Shown here one piece after another: positions 48,422-61,301 of a stretch of 64,000 nt of DNA. The stretch comes from Osmia lignaria lignaria (Eukaryota; Arthropoda; Insecta; Hymenoptera; Megachilidae). Within the stretch, counting starts at the first letter, position 1. The number at the start of each line of letters is the position of its first letter. The stretch lies in NCBI RefSeq assembly GCF_051020975.1, contig NW_027478159.1, forward strand, positions 18,926,501 to 18,990,500, given 5' to 3'. The translations under genes were made by a program, and so were the position numbers. Below the pieces are notes generated by a model that had not been told where the DNA came from, searched no databases, and was given only the letters and a program-made list of their open reading frames with translations.

Positions 48422-49709
48422 GATCAGATGCGTAGTTCTCGAGATATATGAAGATATTTAAAAGTTCCGAAGCCGCACCAACATAATAGAGATACAGAAA
48501 CACCGTGGCCCCTTTCTTTGAGATAACTCTGCACTATTGCGAGCTGTAAATGCCACGTCCAGCTTAGCTGTGCAGAAGAAGGACAACAAGAAGAAGAAAT
48601 ATCTCGAAATATGTCCGTCAGGCCCCTTCCCTTGAGATAAATCTGCAAATATCTCGGAAACGAAGCGAGCTATGGCAAAATGTTAAGAGACCTTTTTTGT
48701 AGAGAATTATGTTTCCTACTTTTTATGTTCTATGATATTTTTTGATCAGAAGCGTTGTTTTCGAGATATATCGAGATATTTAAAAGTTCCGAAGCCGCAC
48801 CAACATAATAGAGATACAGAATCACCGTGGCCCCTTTCGTTGGGATAACTCTGCACTATTGCGAGCGGGAAATGCCACTTCCAGTTTAGCTGTGCAGAAG
48901 AAGAACAACAAGAAGAAGAAATATCTCGAAATATGTCCGTCAGGCCCCTTCCCTTGAGATAAATCTGCAAATATCTCGGAAACGAAGCGAGCTATGGCAA
49001 AATGTTAAGAGACCTTATTTGTAGAGAATTAAGTTTCCTCCTTTTTATGTTGTATGATATTATTTGATCAGATGAGGAGTTCTCGAGATATATGAAGATA
49101 TTTAAAAGTTCCGAAGCCGCACCAACATAATAGAGATACAGAAACACCGTGGCCCCTTTCTCTGAGATAACTCTGCACTATTGCGAGCTGCAAATGTCAC
49201 TTCCAGCTTAGCTGTGCAGAAGAAGAGCAACAAGAAGAAGAAATATCTCGAAATATGTCCGTCAGGCCCCTTCCCTTGAGATAAATCTGCAAATATCTCG
49301 GAAACGAAGCCAGCTATGGCAAAACGTTAAGAGACCTTTTTTGTAGAGAATTAAGTTTCCTACTTTTTATGTTCTATGATATTTTTTGATCAGATGCGTA
49401 GTTCTCGAGATATATGAAGATATTTAAAAGTTCCGAAGCCGCACCAACATAATAGAGATACAGAAACACCGTGGCCCCTTTCTTTGAGGTAACTTTGCAC
49501 TATTGCGAGCTGCAAATGCCACTTACAGCTTAGCTGTGCAGAAGAAGAACAACAAGAAGAAGAAATATCTCGAAATATGTCCGTCAGGCCCCTTCCCTTG
49601 AGATAAATCTGCAAATATCTCGAAAACGAAGCTAGCTATGGCAAAATGTTAAGAGACCTTTTTTGTAGAGAATTAAGTTTCCTACTTTTTATGTTGTATG
49701 ATATTTTTT
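48422..49709. repeat. Four-monomer unit H4, copy 2
   Basis: Matches 47134-48421 until the end of the fourth monomer, where CTCGAAAACGAAGCTAGC and AATTAAG replace CTCGGAAACGAAGCGAGC and AATTATG. Also noted: AAAACGTTAAG against AAAACGATAAG in the third monomer and CACTTACAGC in the fourth. Confidence 0.9.
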
Positions 49710-50675
49710 GATCCGATGCGTAGTTCTCGAGATATATCAAGATATTTAAAAGTTCCGAAGCCGCACCAACATAATAGAGATACAGAAACACCGTGGCCCC
49801 TTCCTTTGAGATAACTCTGCTCTATTGCGAGCTGTAAATGCCACGTCCAGCTTAGCTGTGCAGAAGGAGAACAACAAGAAGAAGAAATATCTCGAAATAT
49901 GTCCGTCAGGCCCCTTCCCTTGAGATAAATCTGCAAATATCTCGGAAACGAAGCGAGCTATGGCAAAATGTTAAGAGACCTTTCTTGTAGAGAATTAAGT
50001 TTCCTACTTTTTATGTTCTATGATATTTTTTGATCAGATGCGTAGTTCTCGAGATATATCAAGATATTTAAAAGTTCCGAAGCTGCACCAACATAATAGA
50101 GGTACAGAAACACCGTGGCCTCTTTCTTTGAGATAACTCTGCACTATTGCGAGCTGCAAATGCCACTTCCAGCTTAGCTGTGCAGAAGAAGAGCAACAAG
50201 AAGAAGAAATATCTCGAAATATGTCCGTCAGGCCCCTTCCCTTGAGATAAATCTGCAAATATCTCGGAAACGAAGCCAGCTATGGCAAAACGTTAAGAGA
50301 CCTTTTTTGTAGAGAATTAAGTTTCCTACTTTTTATGTTCTATGATATTTTTTGATCAGATGCGTAGTTCTCGAGATATATGAAGATATTTAAAAGTTCC
50401 GAAGCCGCACCAACATAATAGAGATACAGAAACACCGTGGCCCCTTTCTTTGAGATAACTCTGCACTATTGCGAGCTGTAAATGCCACGTCCAGCTTAGC
50501 TGTGCAGAAGAGGAACAACAAGAAGAAGAAATATCTCGAAATATGTCTGTCAGGCCCCTTCCCTTGAGATAAATCTGCAAATATCTCGGAAACCAAGCGA
50601 GCTATGGCAAAATGTTAAGAGACCTTTTTTGTAGAGAATTATGTTTCCTACTTTTTATGTTCTATGATATTTTTT
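48744..50675. repeat. Six-monomer unit K6, copy 1 (1932 bp)
   Basis: Starts with H4 monomers 2-4 of the second H4 copy. It adds three more: 49710 (GATCCGATGCG, CCCCTTCCTTTG, GAAGGAGAAC), 50032 (GAAGCTGCACC, GAGGTACAG, GGCCTCTTTC) and 50354 (GAAGAGGAAC, TGTCTGTCAGG, GAAACCAAGCG). It recurs at 50676-52607 (offset 1932) and overlaps H4. Confidence 0.9.
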
Positions 50676-52607
50676 GATCAGAAGCGTTGTTTTCGAGATA
50701 TATCGAGATATTTAAAAGTTCCGAAGCCGCACCAACATAATAGAGATACAGAATCACCGTGGCCCCTTTCGTTGGGATAACTCTGCACTATTGCGAGCGG
50801 GAAATGCCACTTCCAGTTTAGCTGTGCAGAAGAAGAACAACAAGAAGAAGAAATATCTCGAAATATGTCCGTCAGGCCCCTTCCCTTGAGATAAATCTGC
50901 AAATATCTCGGAAACGAAGCGAGCTATGGCAAAATGTTAAGAGACCTTATTTGTAGAGAATTAAGTTTCCTCCTTTTTATGTTGTATGATATTATTTGAT
51001 CAGATGAGGAGTTCTCGAGATATATGAAGATATTTAAAAGTTCCGAAGCCGCACCAACATAATAGAGATACAGAAACACCGTGGCCCCTTTCTCTGAGAT
51101 AACTCTGCACTATTGCGAGCTGCAAATGTCACTTCCAGCTTAGCTGTGCAGAAGAAGAGCAACAAGAAGAAGAAATATCTCGAAATATGTCCGTCAGGCC
51201 CCTTCCCTTGAGATAAATCTGCAAATATCTCGGAAACGAAGCCAGCTATGGCAAAACGTTAAGAGACCTTTTTTGTAGAGAATTAAGTTTCCTACTTTTT
51301 ATGTTCTATGATATTTTTTGATCAGATGCGTAGTTCTCGAGATATATGAAGATATTTAAAAGTTCCGAAGCCGCACCAACATAATAGAGATACAGAAACA
51401 CCGTGGCCCCTTTCTTTGAGGTAACTTTGCACTATTGCGAGCTGCAAATGCCACTTCCAGCTTAGCTGTGCAGAAGAAGAACAACAAGAAGAAGAAATAT
51501 CTCGAAATATGTCCGTCAGGCCCCTTCCCTTGAGATAAATCTGCAAATATCTCGAAAACGAAGCTAGCTATGGCAAAATGTTAAGAGACCTTTTTTGTAG
51601 AGAATTAAGTTTCCTACTTTTTATGTTGTATGATATTTTTTGATCCGATGCGTAGTTCTCGAGATATATCAAGATATTTAAAAGTTCCGAAGCCGCACCA
51701 ACATAATAGAGATACAGAAACACCGTGGCCCCTTCCTTTGAGATAACTCTGCTCTATTGCGAGCTGTAAATGCCACGTCCAGCTTAGCTGTGCAGAAGGA
51801 GAACAACAAGAAGAAGAAATATCTCGAAATATGTCCGTCAGGCCCCTTCCCTTGAGATAAATCTGCAAATATCTCGGAAACGAAGCGAGCTATGGCAAAA
51901 TGTTAAGAGACCTTTCTTGTAGAGAATTAAGTTTCCTACTTTTTATGTTCTATGATATTTTTTGATCAGATGCGTAGTTCTCGAGATATATCAAGATATT
52001 TAAAAGTTCCGAAGCTGCACCAACATAATAGAGGTACAGAAACACCGTGGCCTCTTTCTTTGAGATAACTCTGCACTATTGCGAGCTGCAAATGCCACTT
52101 CCAGCTTAGCTGTGCAGAAGAAGAGCAACAAGAAGAAGAAATATCTCGAAATATGTCCGTCAGGCCCCTTCCCTTGAGATAAATCTGCAAATATCTCGGA
52201 AACGAAGCCAGCTATGGCAAAACGTTAAGAGACCTTTTTTGTAGAGAATTAAGTTTCCTACTTTTTATGTTCTATGATATTTTTTGATCAGATGCGTAGT
52301 TCTCGAGATATATGAAGATATTTAAAAGTTCCGAAGCCGCACCAACATAATAGAGATACAGAAACACCGTGGCCCCTTTCTTTGAGATAACTCTGCACTA
52401 TTGCGAGCTGTAAATGCCACGTCCAGCTTAGCTGTGCAGAAGAGGAACAACAAGAAGAAGAAATATCTCGAAATATGTCTGTCAGGCCCCTTCCCTTGAG
52501 ATAAATCTGCAAATATCTCGGAAACCAAGCGAGCTATGGCAAAATGTTAAGAGACCTTTTTTGTAGAGAATTATGTTTCCTACTTTTTATGTTCTATGAT
52601 ATTTTTT
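50676..52607. repeat. Six-monomer unit K6, copy 2
   Basis: All six monomers match 48744-50675 in order. The one difference I noticed is CACTTCCAGC for CACTTACAGC in the third monomer. It is followed at 52608 by a related type-B monomer with GCGTAGTTTTCG and GAAACACC. Confidence 0.9.
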
Positions 52608-55183
52608 GATCAGAAGCGTAGTTTTCGAGATATATCGAGATATTTAAAAGTTCCGAAGCCGCACCAACATAATAGAGATACAGAAACACCGTGGCCCCTT
52701 TCGTTGGGATAACTCTGCACTATTGCGAGCGGGAAATGCCACTTCCAGTTTAGCTGTGCAGAAGAAGAACAACAAGAAGAAGAAATATCTCGAAATATGT
52801 CCGTCAGGCCCCTTCCCTTGAGATAAATCTGCAAATATCTCGGAAACGAAGCGAGCTATGGCAAAATGTTAAGAGACCTTATTTGTAGAGAATTAAGTTT
52901 CCTACTTTTTATGTTCTATGATATTATTTGATCAGATGCGTAGTTCTCGAGATATATCAAGATATTTAAAAGTTCCGAAGCCGCACCAACATAATAGAGA
53001 TACAGAAACACCGTGGCCCCTTTCTTTGAGATAACTCTGCACTATTGCGAGCTGCAAATGCCACTTCCAGCTTAGCTGTGCAGAAGAAGAACAACAAGAA
53101 GAAGAAATATCTCGAAATATGTCCGTCAGGCCCCTTCCCTTGAGATAAATCTGCAAATATCTCGGAAACGAAGCGAGCTATGGCAAAATGTTAAGCGACC
53201 TATTTTGTAGAGAATTAAGTTTCCTACTTTTTATGTTCTATGATATTTTTTGATCAGATGCGTAGTTCTCGAGATATATGAAGATATTTAAAAGTTCCGA
53301 AGCCGCACCAACATAATAGAGATACAGAAACACCGTGGCCCCTTTCTTTGAGATAACTCTGCACTATAGCGAGCTGCAAATGCCACTTCCAGCTTAGCTG
53401 TGCAGAAGAAGAACAACAAGAAGAAGAAATATCTCGAAATATGTCCGTCAGGCCCCTTCCCTTGAGATAAATCTGCAAATATCTCGGAAACGAAGCGAGC
53501 TATGGCAAAATGTTAAGCGACCTATTTTGTAGAGAATTAAGTTTCCTACTTTTTATGTTCTATGATATTTTTTGATCAGATGCGTAGTTCTCGAGATATA
53601 TGAAGATATTTAACAGTTCCGAAGCCGCACCAACATAATAGAGATACAGAAACACCGTGGCCCCTTCCTTTGAGATAACTCTGCACTATTGCGAGCTGTA
53701 AATGCCACGTCCAGCTTAGCTGTGCAGAAGGAGAACAACAAGAAGAAGAAATATCTCGAAATATATCCGTCAGGCCCCTTCCCTTGAGATAAATCTGCAA
53801 ATATCTCGGAAACGAAGCGAGCTATGGCAAAATGTTAAGAGACCTTTCTTGTAGAGAATTAAGTTTCCTACTTTTTATGTTCTATGATATTTTTTGATCA
53901 GATGCGTAGTTCTCGAGATATATCAAGATATTTAAAAGTTCCGAAGCTGCACCAACATAATAGAGGTACAGAAACACCGTGGCCTCTTTCTTTGAGATAA
54001 CTCTGCACTATTGCGAGCTGCAAATGCCACTTCCAGCTTAGCTGTGCAGAAGAAGAACAACAAGAAGAAGAAATATCTCGAAATATGTCCGTCAGGCCCC
54101 TTCCCTTGAGATAAATCTGCAAATATCTCGGAAACGAAGCGAGCTATGGCAAAATGTTAAGCGACCTATTTTGTAGAGAATTAAGTTTCCTACTTTTTAT
54201 GTTCTATGATATTTTTTGATCAGATGCGTAGTTCTCGAGATATATGAAGATATTTAAAAGTTCCGAAGCCGCACCAACATAATAGAGATACAGAAACACC
54301 GTGGCCCCTTCCTTTGAGATAACTCTGCACTATTGCGAGCTGTAAATGCCACGTCCAGCTTAGCTGTGCAGAAGGAGAACAACAAGAAGAAGAAATATCT
54401 CGAAATATGTCCGTCAGGCCCCTTCCCTTGAGATAAATCTGCAAATATCTCGGAAACGAAGCGAGCTATGGCAAAATGTTAAGAGACCTTTCTTGTAGAG
54501 AATTAAGTTTCCTACTTTTTATGTTCTATGATATTTTTTGATCAGATGCGTAGTTCTCGAGATATATCAAGATATTTAAAAGTTCCGAAGCTGCACCAAC
54601 ATAATAGAGGTACAGAAACACCGTGGCCTCTTTCTTTGAGATAACTCTGCACTATTGCGAGCTGCAAATGCCACTTCCAGCTTAGCTGTGCAGAAGAAGA
54701 GCAACAAGAAGAAGAAATATCTCGAGATATGTCCGTCAGGCCCCTTCCCTTGAGATAAATCTGCAAATATCTCGGAAACGAAGCCAGCTATGGCAAAACG
54801 TTAAGAGACCTTTTTTGTAGAGAATTAAGTTTCCTACTTTTTATGTTCTATGATATTTTTTGATCAGATGCGTAGTTCTCGAGATATATGAAGATATTTA
54901 AAAGTTCCGAAGCCGCACCAACATAATAGAGATACAGAAACACCGTGGCCCCTTTCTTTGAGATAACTCTGCACTATTGCGAGCTGTAAATGCCACGTCC
55001 AGCTTAGCTGTGCAGAAGAGGAACAACAAGAAGAAGAAATATCTCGAAATATGTCTGTCAGGCCCCTTCCCTTGAGATAAATCTGCAAATATCTCGGAAA
55101 CCAAGCGAGCTATGGCAAAATGTTAAGAGACCTTTTTTGTAGAGAATTATGTTTCCTACTTTTTATGTTCTATGATATTTTTT
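52608..55183. repeat. Eight-monomer unit K8, reference copy (2576 bp)
   Basis: Begins with a type-B monomer carrying GCGGGAAATG (52608). It continues with two AAGCGACCTATTTTG monomers (52930, 53252), then two dimers of similar kind (53574+53896 and 54218+54540), and closes with the GAAGAGGAAC / GAAACCAAGCG monomer (54862). The two dimers inside the unit look like a 644-bp duplication. Confidence 0.82.
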
Positions 55184-57115
55184 GATCAGAAGCGTAGTTT
55201 TCGAGATATATCGAGATATTTAAAAGTTCCGAAGCCGCACCAACATAATAGAGATACAGAAACACCGTGGCCCCTTTCGTTGGGATAACTCTGCACTATT
55301 GCGAGCGGGAAATGCCACTTCCAGTTTAGCTGTGCAGAAGAAGAACAACAAGAAGAAGAAATATCTCGAAATATGTCCGTCAGGCCCCTTCCCTTGAGAT
55401 AAATCTGCAAATATCTCGGAAACGAAGCGAGCTATGGCAAAATGTTAAGAGACCTTATTTGTAGAGAATTAAGTTTCCTACTTTTTATGTTCTATGATAT
55501 TATTTGATCAGATGCGTAGTTCTCGAGATATATCAAGATATTTAAAAGTTCCGAAGCCGCACCAACATAATAGAGATACAGAAACACCGTGGCCCCTTTC
55601 TTTGAGATAACTCTGCACTATTGCGAGCTGCAAATGCCACTTCCAGCTTAGCTGTGCAGAAGAAGAACAACAAGAAGAAGAAATATCTCGAAATATGTCC
55701 GTCAGGCCCCTTCCCTTGAGATAAATCTGCAAATATCTCGGAAACGAAGCGAGCTATGGCAAAATGTTAAGCGACCTATTTTGTAGAGAATTAAGTTTCC
55801 TACTTTTTATGTTCTATGATATTTTTTGATCAGATGCGTAGTTCTCGAGATATATGAAGATATTTAAAAGTTCCGAAGCCGCACCAACATAATAGAGATA
55901 CAGAAACACCGTGGCCCCTTTCTTTGAGATAACTCTGCACTATAGCGAGCTGCAAATGCCACTTCCAGCTTAGCTGTGCAGAAGAAGAACAACAAGAAGA
56001 AGAAATATCTCGAAATATGTCCGTCAGGCCCCTTCCCTTGAGATAAATCTGCAAATATCTCGGAAACGAAGCGAGCTATGGCAAAATGTTAAGCGACCTA
56101 TTTTGTAGAGAATTAAGTTTCCTACTTTTTATGTTCTATGATATTTTTTGATCAGATGCGTAGTTCTCGAGATATATGAAGATATTTAAAAGTTCCGAAG
56201 CCGCACCAACATAATAGAGATACAGAAACACCGTGGCCCCTTCCTTTGAGATAACTCTGCACTATTGCGAGCTGTAAATGCCACGTCCAGCTTAGCTGTG
56301 CAGAAGGAGAACAACAAGAAGAAGAAATATCTCGAAATATGTCCGTCAGGCCCCTTCCCTTGAGATAAATCTGCAAATATCTCGGAAACGAAGCGAGCTA
56401 TGGCAAAATGTTAAGAGACCTTTCTTGTAGAGAATTAAGTTTCCTACTTTTTATGTTCTATGATATTTTTTGATCAGATGCGTAGTTCTCGAGATATATC
56501 AAGATATTTAAAAGTTCCGAAGCTGCACCAACATAATAGAGGTACAGAAACACCGTGGCCTCTTTCTTTGAGATAACTCTGCACTATTGCGAGCTGCAAA
56601 TGCCACTTCCAGCTTAGCTGTGCAGAAGAAGAGCAACAAGAAGAAGAAATATCTCGAGATATGTCCGTCAGGCCCCTTCCCTTGAGATAAATCTGCAAAT
56701 ATCTCGGAAACGAAGCCAGCTATGGCAAAACGTTAAGAGACCTTTTTTGTAGAGAATTAAGTTTCCTACTTTTTATGTTCTATGATATTTTTTGATCAGA
56801 TGCGTAGTTCTCGAGATATATGAAGATATTTAAAAGTTCCGAAGCCGCACCAACATAATAGAGATACAGAAACACCGTGGCCCCTTTCGTTGGGATAACT
56901 CTGCACTATTGCGAGCGGGAAATGCCACTTCCAGTTTAGCTGTGCAGAAGAAGAACAACAAGAAGAAGAAATATCTCGAAATATGTCCGTCAGGCCCCTT
57001 CCCTTGAGATAAATCTGCAAATATCTCGGAAACGAAGCGAGCTATGGCAAAATGTTAAGAGACCTTATTTGTAGAGAATTAAGTTTCCTACTTTTTATGT
57101 TCTATGATATTATTT
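55184..57115. repeat. Shortened copy of K8 (six monomers)
   Basis: Monomers 55184, 55506 and 55828 match 52608, 52930 and 53252, including the rare CTATAGCG at 53252/55828. Then 56150 and 56472 match 54218 and 54540, including CTCGAGATATG. One internal dimer is absent. The last monomer (56794) starts like 54862 (ATATGAAG) and continues like 55184 (GCGGGAAATG), a fusion of the unit end with the next unit start. Confidence 0.82.
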
Positions 57116-59047
57116 GATCAGATGCGTAGTTCTCGAGATATATCAAGATATTTAAAAGTTCCGAAGCCGCACCAACATAATAGAGATACAGAAACACCGT
57201 GGCCCCTTTCTTTGAGATAACTCTGCACTATTGCGAGCTGCAAATGCCACTTCCAGCTTAGCTGTGCAGAAGAAGAACAACAAGAAGAAGAAATATCTCG
57301 AAATATGTCCGTCAGGCCCCTTCCCTTGAGATAAATCTGCAAATATCTCGGAAACGAAGCGAGCTATGGCAAAATGTTAAGCGACCTATTTTGTAGAGAA
57401 TTAAGTTTCCTACTTTTTATGTTCTATGATATTTTTTGATCAGATGCGTAGTTCTCGAGATATATGAAGATATTTAAAAGTTCCGAAGCCGCACCAACAT
57501 AATAGAGATACAGAAACACCGTGGCCCCTTTCTTTGAGATAACTCTGCACTATTGCGAGCTGCAAATGCCACTTCCAGCTTAGCTGTGCAGAAGAAGAAC
57601 AACAAGAAGAAGAAATATCTCGAAATATGTCCGTCAGGCCCCTTCCCTTGAGATAAATCTGCAAATATCTCGGAAACGAAGCGAGCTATGGCAAAATGTT
57701 AAGAGACCTTATTTGTAGAGAATTAAGTTTCCTACTTTTTATGTTCTATGATATTATTTGATCAGATGCGTAGTTCTCGAGATATATCAAGATATTTAAA
57801 AGTTCCGAAGCCGCACCAACATAATAGAGATACAGAAACACCGTGGCCCCTTTCTTTGAGATAACTCTGCACTATTGCGAGCTGCAAATGCCACTTCCAG
57901 CTTAGCTGTGCAGAAGAAGAACAACAAGAAGAAGAAATATCTCGAAATATGTCCGTCAGGCCCCTTCCCTTGAGATAAATCTGCAAATATGTCGGAAACG
58001 AAGCGAGCTATGGCAAAATGTTAAGCGACCTATTTTGTAGAGAATTAAGTTTCCTACTTTTTATGTTCTATGATATTTTTTGATCAGATGCGTAGTTCTC
58101 GAGATATATGAAGATATTTAAAAGTTCCGAAGCCGCACCAACATAATAGAGATACAGAAACACCGTGGCCCCTTTCTTTGAGATAACTCTGCACTATTGC
58201 GAGCTGCAAATGCCACTTCCAGCTTAGCTGTGCAGAAGAAGAACAACAAGAAGAAGAAATATCTCGAAATATGTCCGTCAGGCCCCTTCCCTTGAGATAA
58301 ATCTGCAAATATCTCGGAAACGAAGCGAGCTATGGCAAAATGTTAAGAGACCTTATTTGTAGAGAATTAAGTTTCCTACTTTTTATGTTCTATGATATTA
58401 TTTGATCAGATGCGTAGTTCTCGAGATATATCAAGATATTTAAAAGTTCCGAAGCCGCACCAACATAATAGAGATACAGAAACACCGTGGCCCCTTTCTT
58501 TGAGATAACTCTGCACTATTGCGAGCTGCAAATGCCACTTCCAGCTTAGCTGTGCAGAAGAAGAACAACAAGAAGAAGAAATATCTCGAAATATGTCCGT
58601 CAGGCCCCTTCCCTTGAGATAAATCTGCAAATATCTCGGAAACGAAGCGAGCTATGGCAAAATGTTAAGCGACCTATTTTGTAGAGAATTAAGTTTCCTA
58701 CTTTTTATGTTCTATGATATTTTTTGATCAGATGCGTAGTTCTCGAGATATATGAAGATATTTAAAAGTTCCGAAGCCGCACCAACATAATAGAGATACA
58801 GAAACACCGTGGCCCCTTTCTTTGAGATAACTCTGCACTATTGCGAGCTGCAAATGCCACTTCCAGCTTAGCTGTGCAGAAGAAGAACAACAAGAAGAAG
58901 AAATATCTCGAAATATGCCCGTCAGGCCCCTTCCCTTGAGATAAATCTGCAAATATCTCGGAAACGAAGCGAGCTATGGCAAAATGTTAAGCGACCTATT
59001 TTGTAGAGAATTAAGTTTCCTACTTTTTATGTTCTATGATATTTTTT
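57116..59047. repeat. 644-bp dimer repeated three times
   Basis: Dimers at 57116, 57760 and 58404. The first monomer of each has ATATCAAGAT and ends with AAGCGACCTATTTTG; the second has ATATGAAGAT. The second monomers of the first two dimers end with ACCTTATTTG and GATATTATTTGATC, while the third ends with AAGCGACCTATTTTG. This is the most regular short-period part of the window. Confidence 0.88.
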
Positions 59048-61301
59048 GATCAGATGCGTAGTTCTCGAGATATATGAAGATATTTAAAAGTTCCGAAGCC
59101 GCACCAACATAATAGAGATACAGAAACACCGTGGCCCCTTCCTTTGAGATAACTCTGCACTATTGCGAGCTGTAAATGCCACGTCCAGCTTAGCTGTGCA
59201 GAAGGAGAACAACAAGAAGAAGAAATATCTCGAAATATGTCCGTCAGGCCCCTTCCCTTGAGATAAATCTGCAAATATCTCGGAAACGAAGCGAGCTATG
59301 GCAAAATGTTAAGAGACCTTTTTTGTAGAGAATTAAGCTTCCTACTTTTTATGTTCTATGATATTTTTTGATCAGATGCGTAGTTCTCGAGATATATCCA
59401 GATATTTAAAAGTTCCGAAGCGGCACCAACATAATAGAGATACAGAAACACCGTGGCCCCTTTCTTTGAGGTAACTTTGCACTATTGCGAGCTGCAAATG
59501 CCACTTCCAGCTTAGCTGTGCAGAAGAAGAGCAACAAGAAGAAGAAATATCTCGAAATATGTCCGTCAGGCCCCTTCCCTTGAGATAAATCTGCAAATAT
59601 CTCGGAAACGAAGCTAGCTATGGCAAAACGTTAAGAGACCTTTTTTGTAGAGAATTAAGTTTCCTACTTTTTATGTTCTATGATATTTTTTGATCAGATG
59701 CGTAGTTCTCGAGATATATGAAGATATTTAAAAGTTCCGAAGCCGCACCAACATAATAGAGATACAGAAACACCGTGGCCCCTTTCTTTGAGATAACTCT
59801 GCACTATTGCGAGCTGTCAATGCCACGTCCAGCTTAGCTGTGCAGAAGAGGAACAACAAGAAGAAGAAATATCTCGAAATATGTCTGTCAGGCCCCTTCC
59901 CTTGAGATAAATCTGCAAATATCTCGGAAACGAAGCGAGCTATGGCAAAATGTTAAGAGACCTTTTTTGTAGAGAATTATGTTTCCTACTTTTTATGTTC
60001 TATGATATTTTTTGATCAGAAGCGTAGTTTTCGAGATATATCGAGATATTTAAAAGTTCCGAAGCCGCACCAACATAATAGAGATACAGAAACACCGTGG
60101 CCCCTTTCGTTGGGATAACTCTGCACTATTGCGAGCGGGAAATGCCACTTCCAGTTTAGCTGTGCAGAAGAAGAACAACAAGAAGAAGAAATATCTCGAA
60201 ATATGTCCGTCAGGCCCCTTCCCTTGAGATAAATCTGCAAATATCTCGGAAACGAAGCGAGCTATGGCAAAATGTTAAGAGACCTTATTTGTAGAGAATT
60301 AAGTTTCCTACTTTTTATGTTCTATGATATTATTTGATCAGATGCGTAGTTCTCGAGATATATCAAGATATTTAAAAGTTCCGAAGCCGCACCAACATAA
60401 TAGAGATACAGAAACACCGTGGCCCCTTTCTTTGAGATAACTCTGCACTATTGCGAGCTGCAAATGCCACTTCCAGCTTAGCTGTGCAGAAGAAGAACAA
60501 CAAGAAGAAGAAATATCTCGAAATATGTCCGTCAGGCCCCTTCCCTTGAGATAAATCTGCAAATATCTCGGAAACGAAGCGAGCTATGGCAAAATGTTAA
60601 GCGACCTATTTTGTAGAGAATTAAGTTTCCTACTTTTTATGTTCTATGATATTTTTTGATCAGATGCGTAGTTCTCGAGATATATGAAGATATTTAAAAG
60701 TTCCGAAGCCGCACCAACATAATAGAGATACAGAAACACCGTGGCCCCTTTCTTTGAGATAACTCTGCACTATTGCGAGCTGCAAATGCCACTTCCAGCT
60801 TAGCTGTGCAGAAGAAGAACAACAAGAAGAAGAAATATCTCGAAATATGTCCGTCAGGCCCCTTCCCTTGAGATAAATCTGCAAATATCTCGGAAACGAA
60901 GCGAGCTATGGCAAAATGTTAAGCGACCTATTTTGTAGAGAATTAAGTTTCCTACTTTTTATGTTCTATGATATTTTTTGATCAGATGCGTAGTTCTCGA
61001 GATATATGAAGATATTTAAAAGTTCCGAAGCCGCACCAACATAATAGAGATACAGAAACACCGTGGCCCCTTCCTTTGAGATAACTCTGCACTATTGCGA
61101 GCTGTAAATGCCACGTCCAGCTTAGCTGTGCAGAAGGAGAACAACAAGAAGAAGAAATATCTCGAAATATGTCCGTCAGGCCCCTTCCCTTGAGATAAAT
61201 CTGCAAATATCTCGGAAACGAAGCGAGCTATGGCAAAATATTAAGAGACCTTTCTTGTAGAGAATTAAGTTTCCTACTTTTTATGTTCTATGATATTTTT
61301 T
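59048..61301. repeat. Seven monomers continuing the K8 pattern
   Basis: 59048 matches the CCCCTTCCTTTG/GAAGGAGAAC lineage. 59370 has TTTGAGGTAACTTTGC and GAAGCGGCACC. 59692 is the GAAGAGGAAC lineage without GAAACCAAGCG. Then 60014, 60336, 60658 and 60980 repeat 55184-56471 at offset 4830. Confidence 0.8.
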
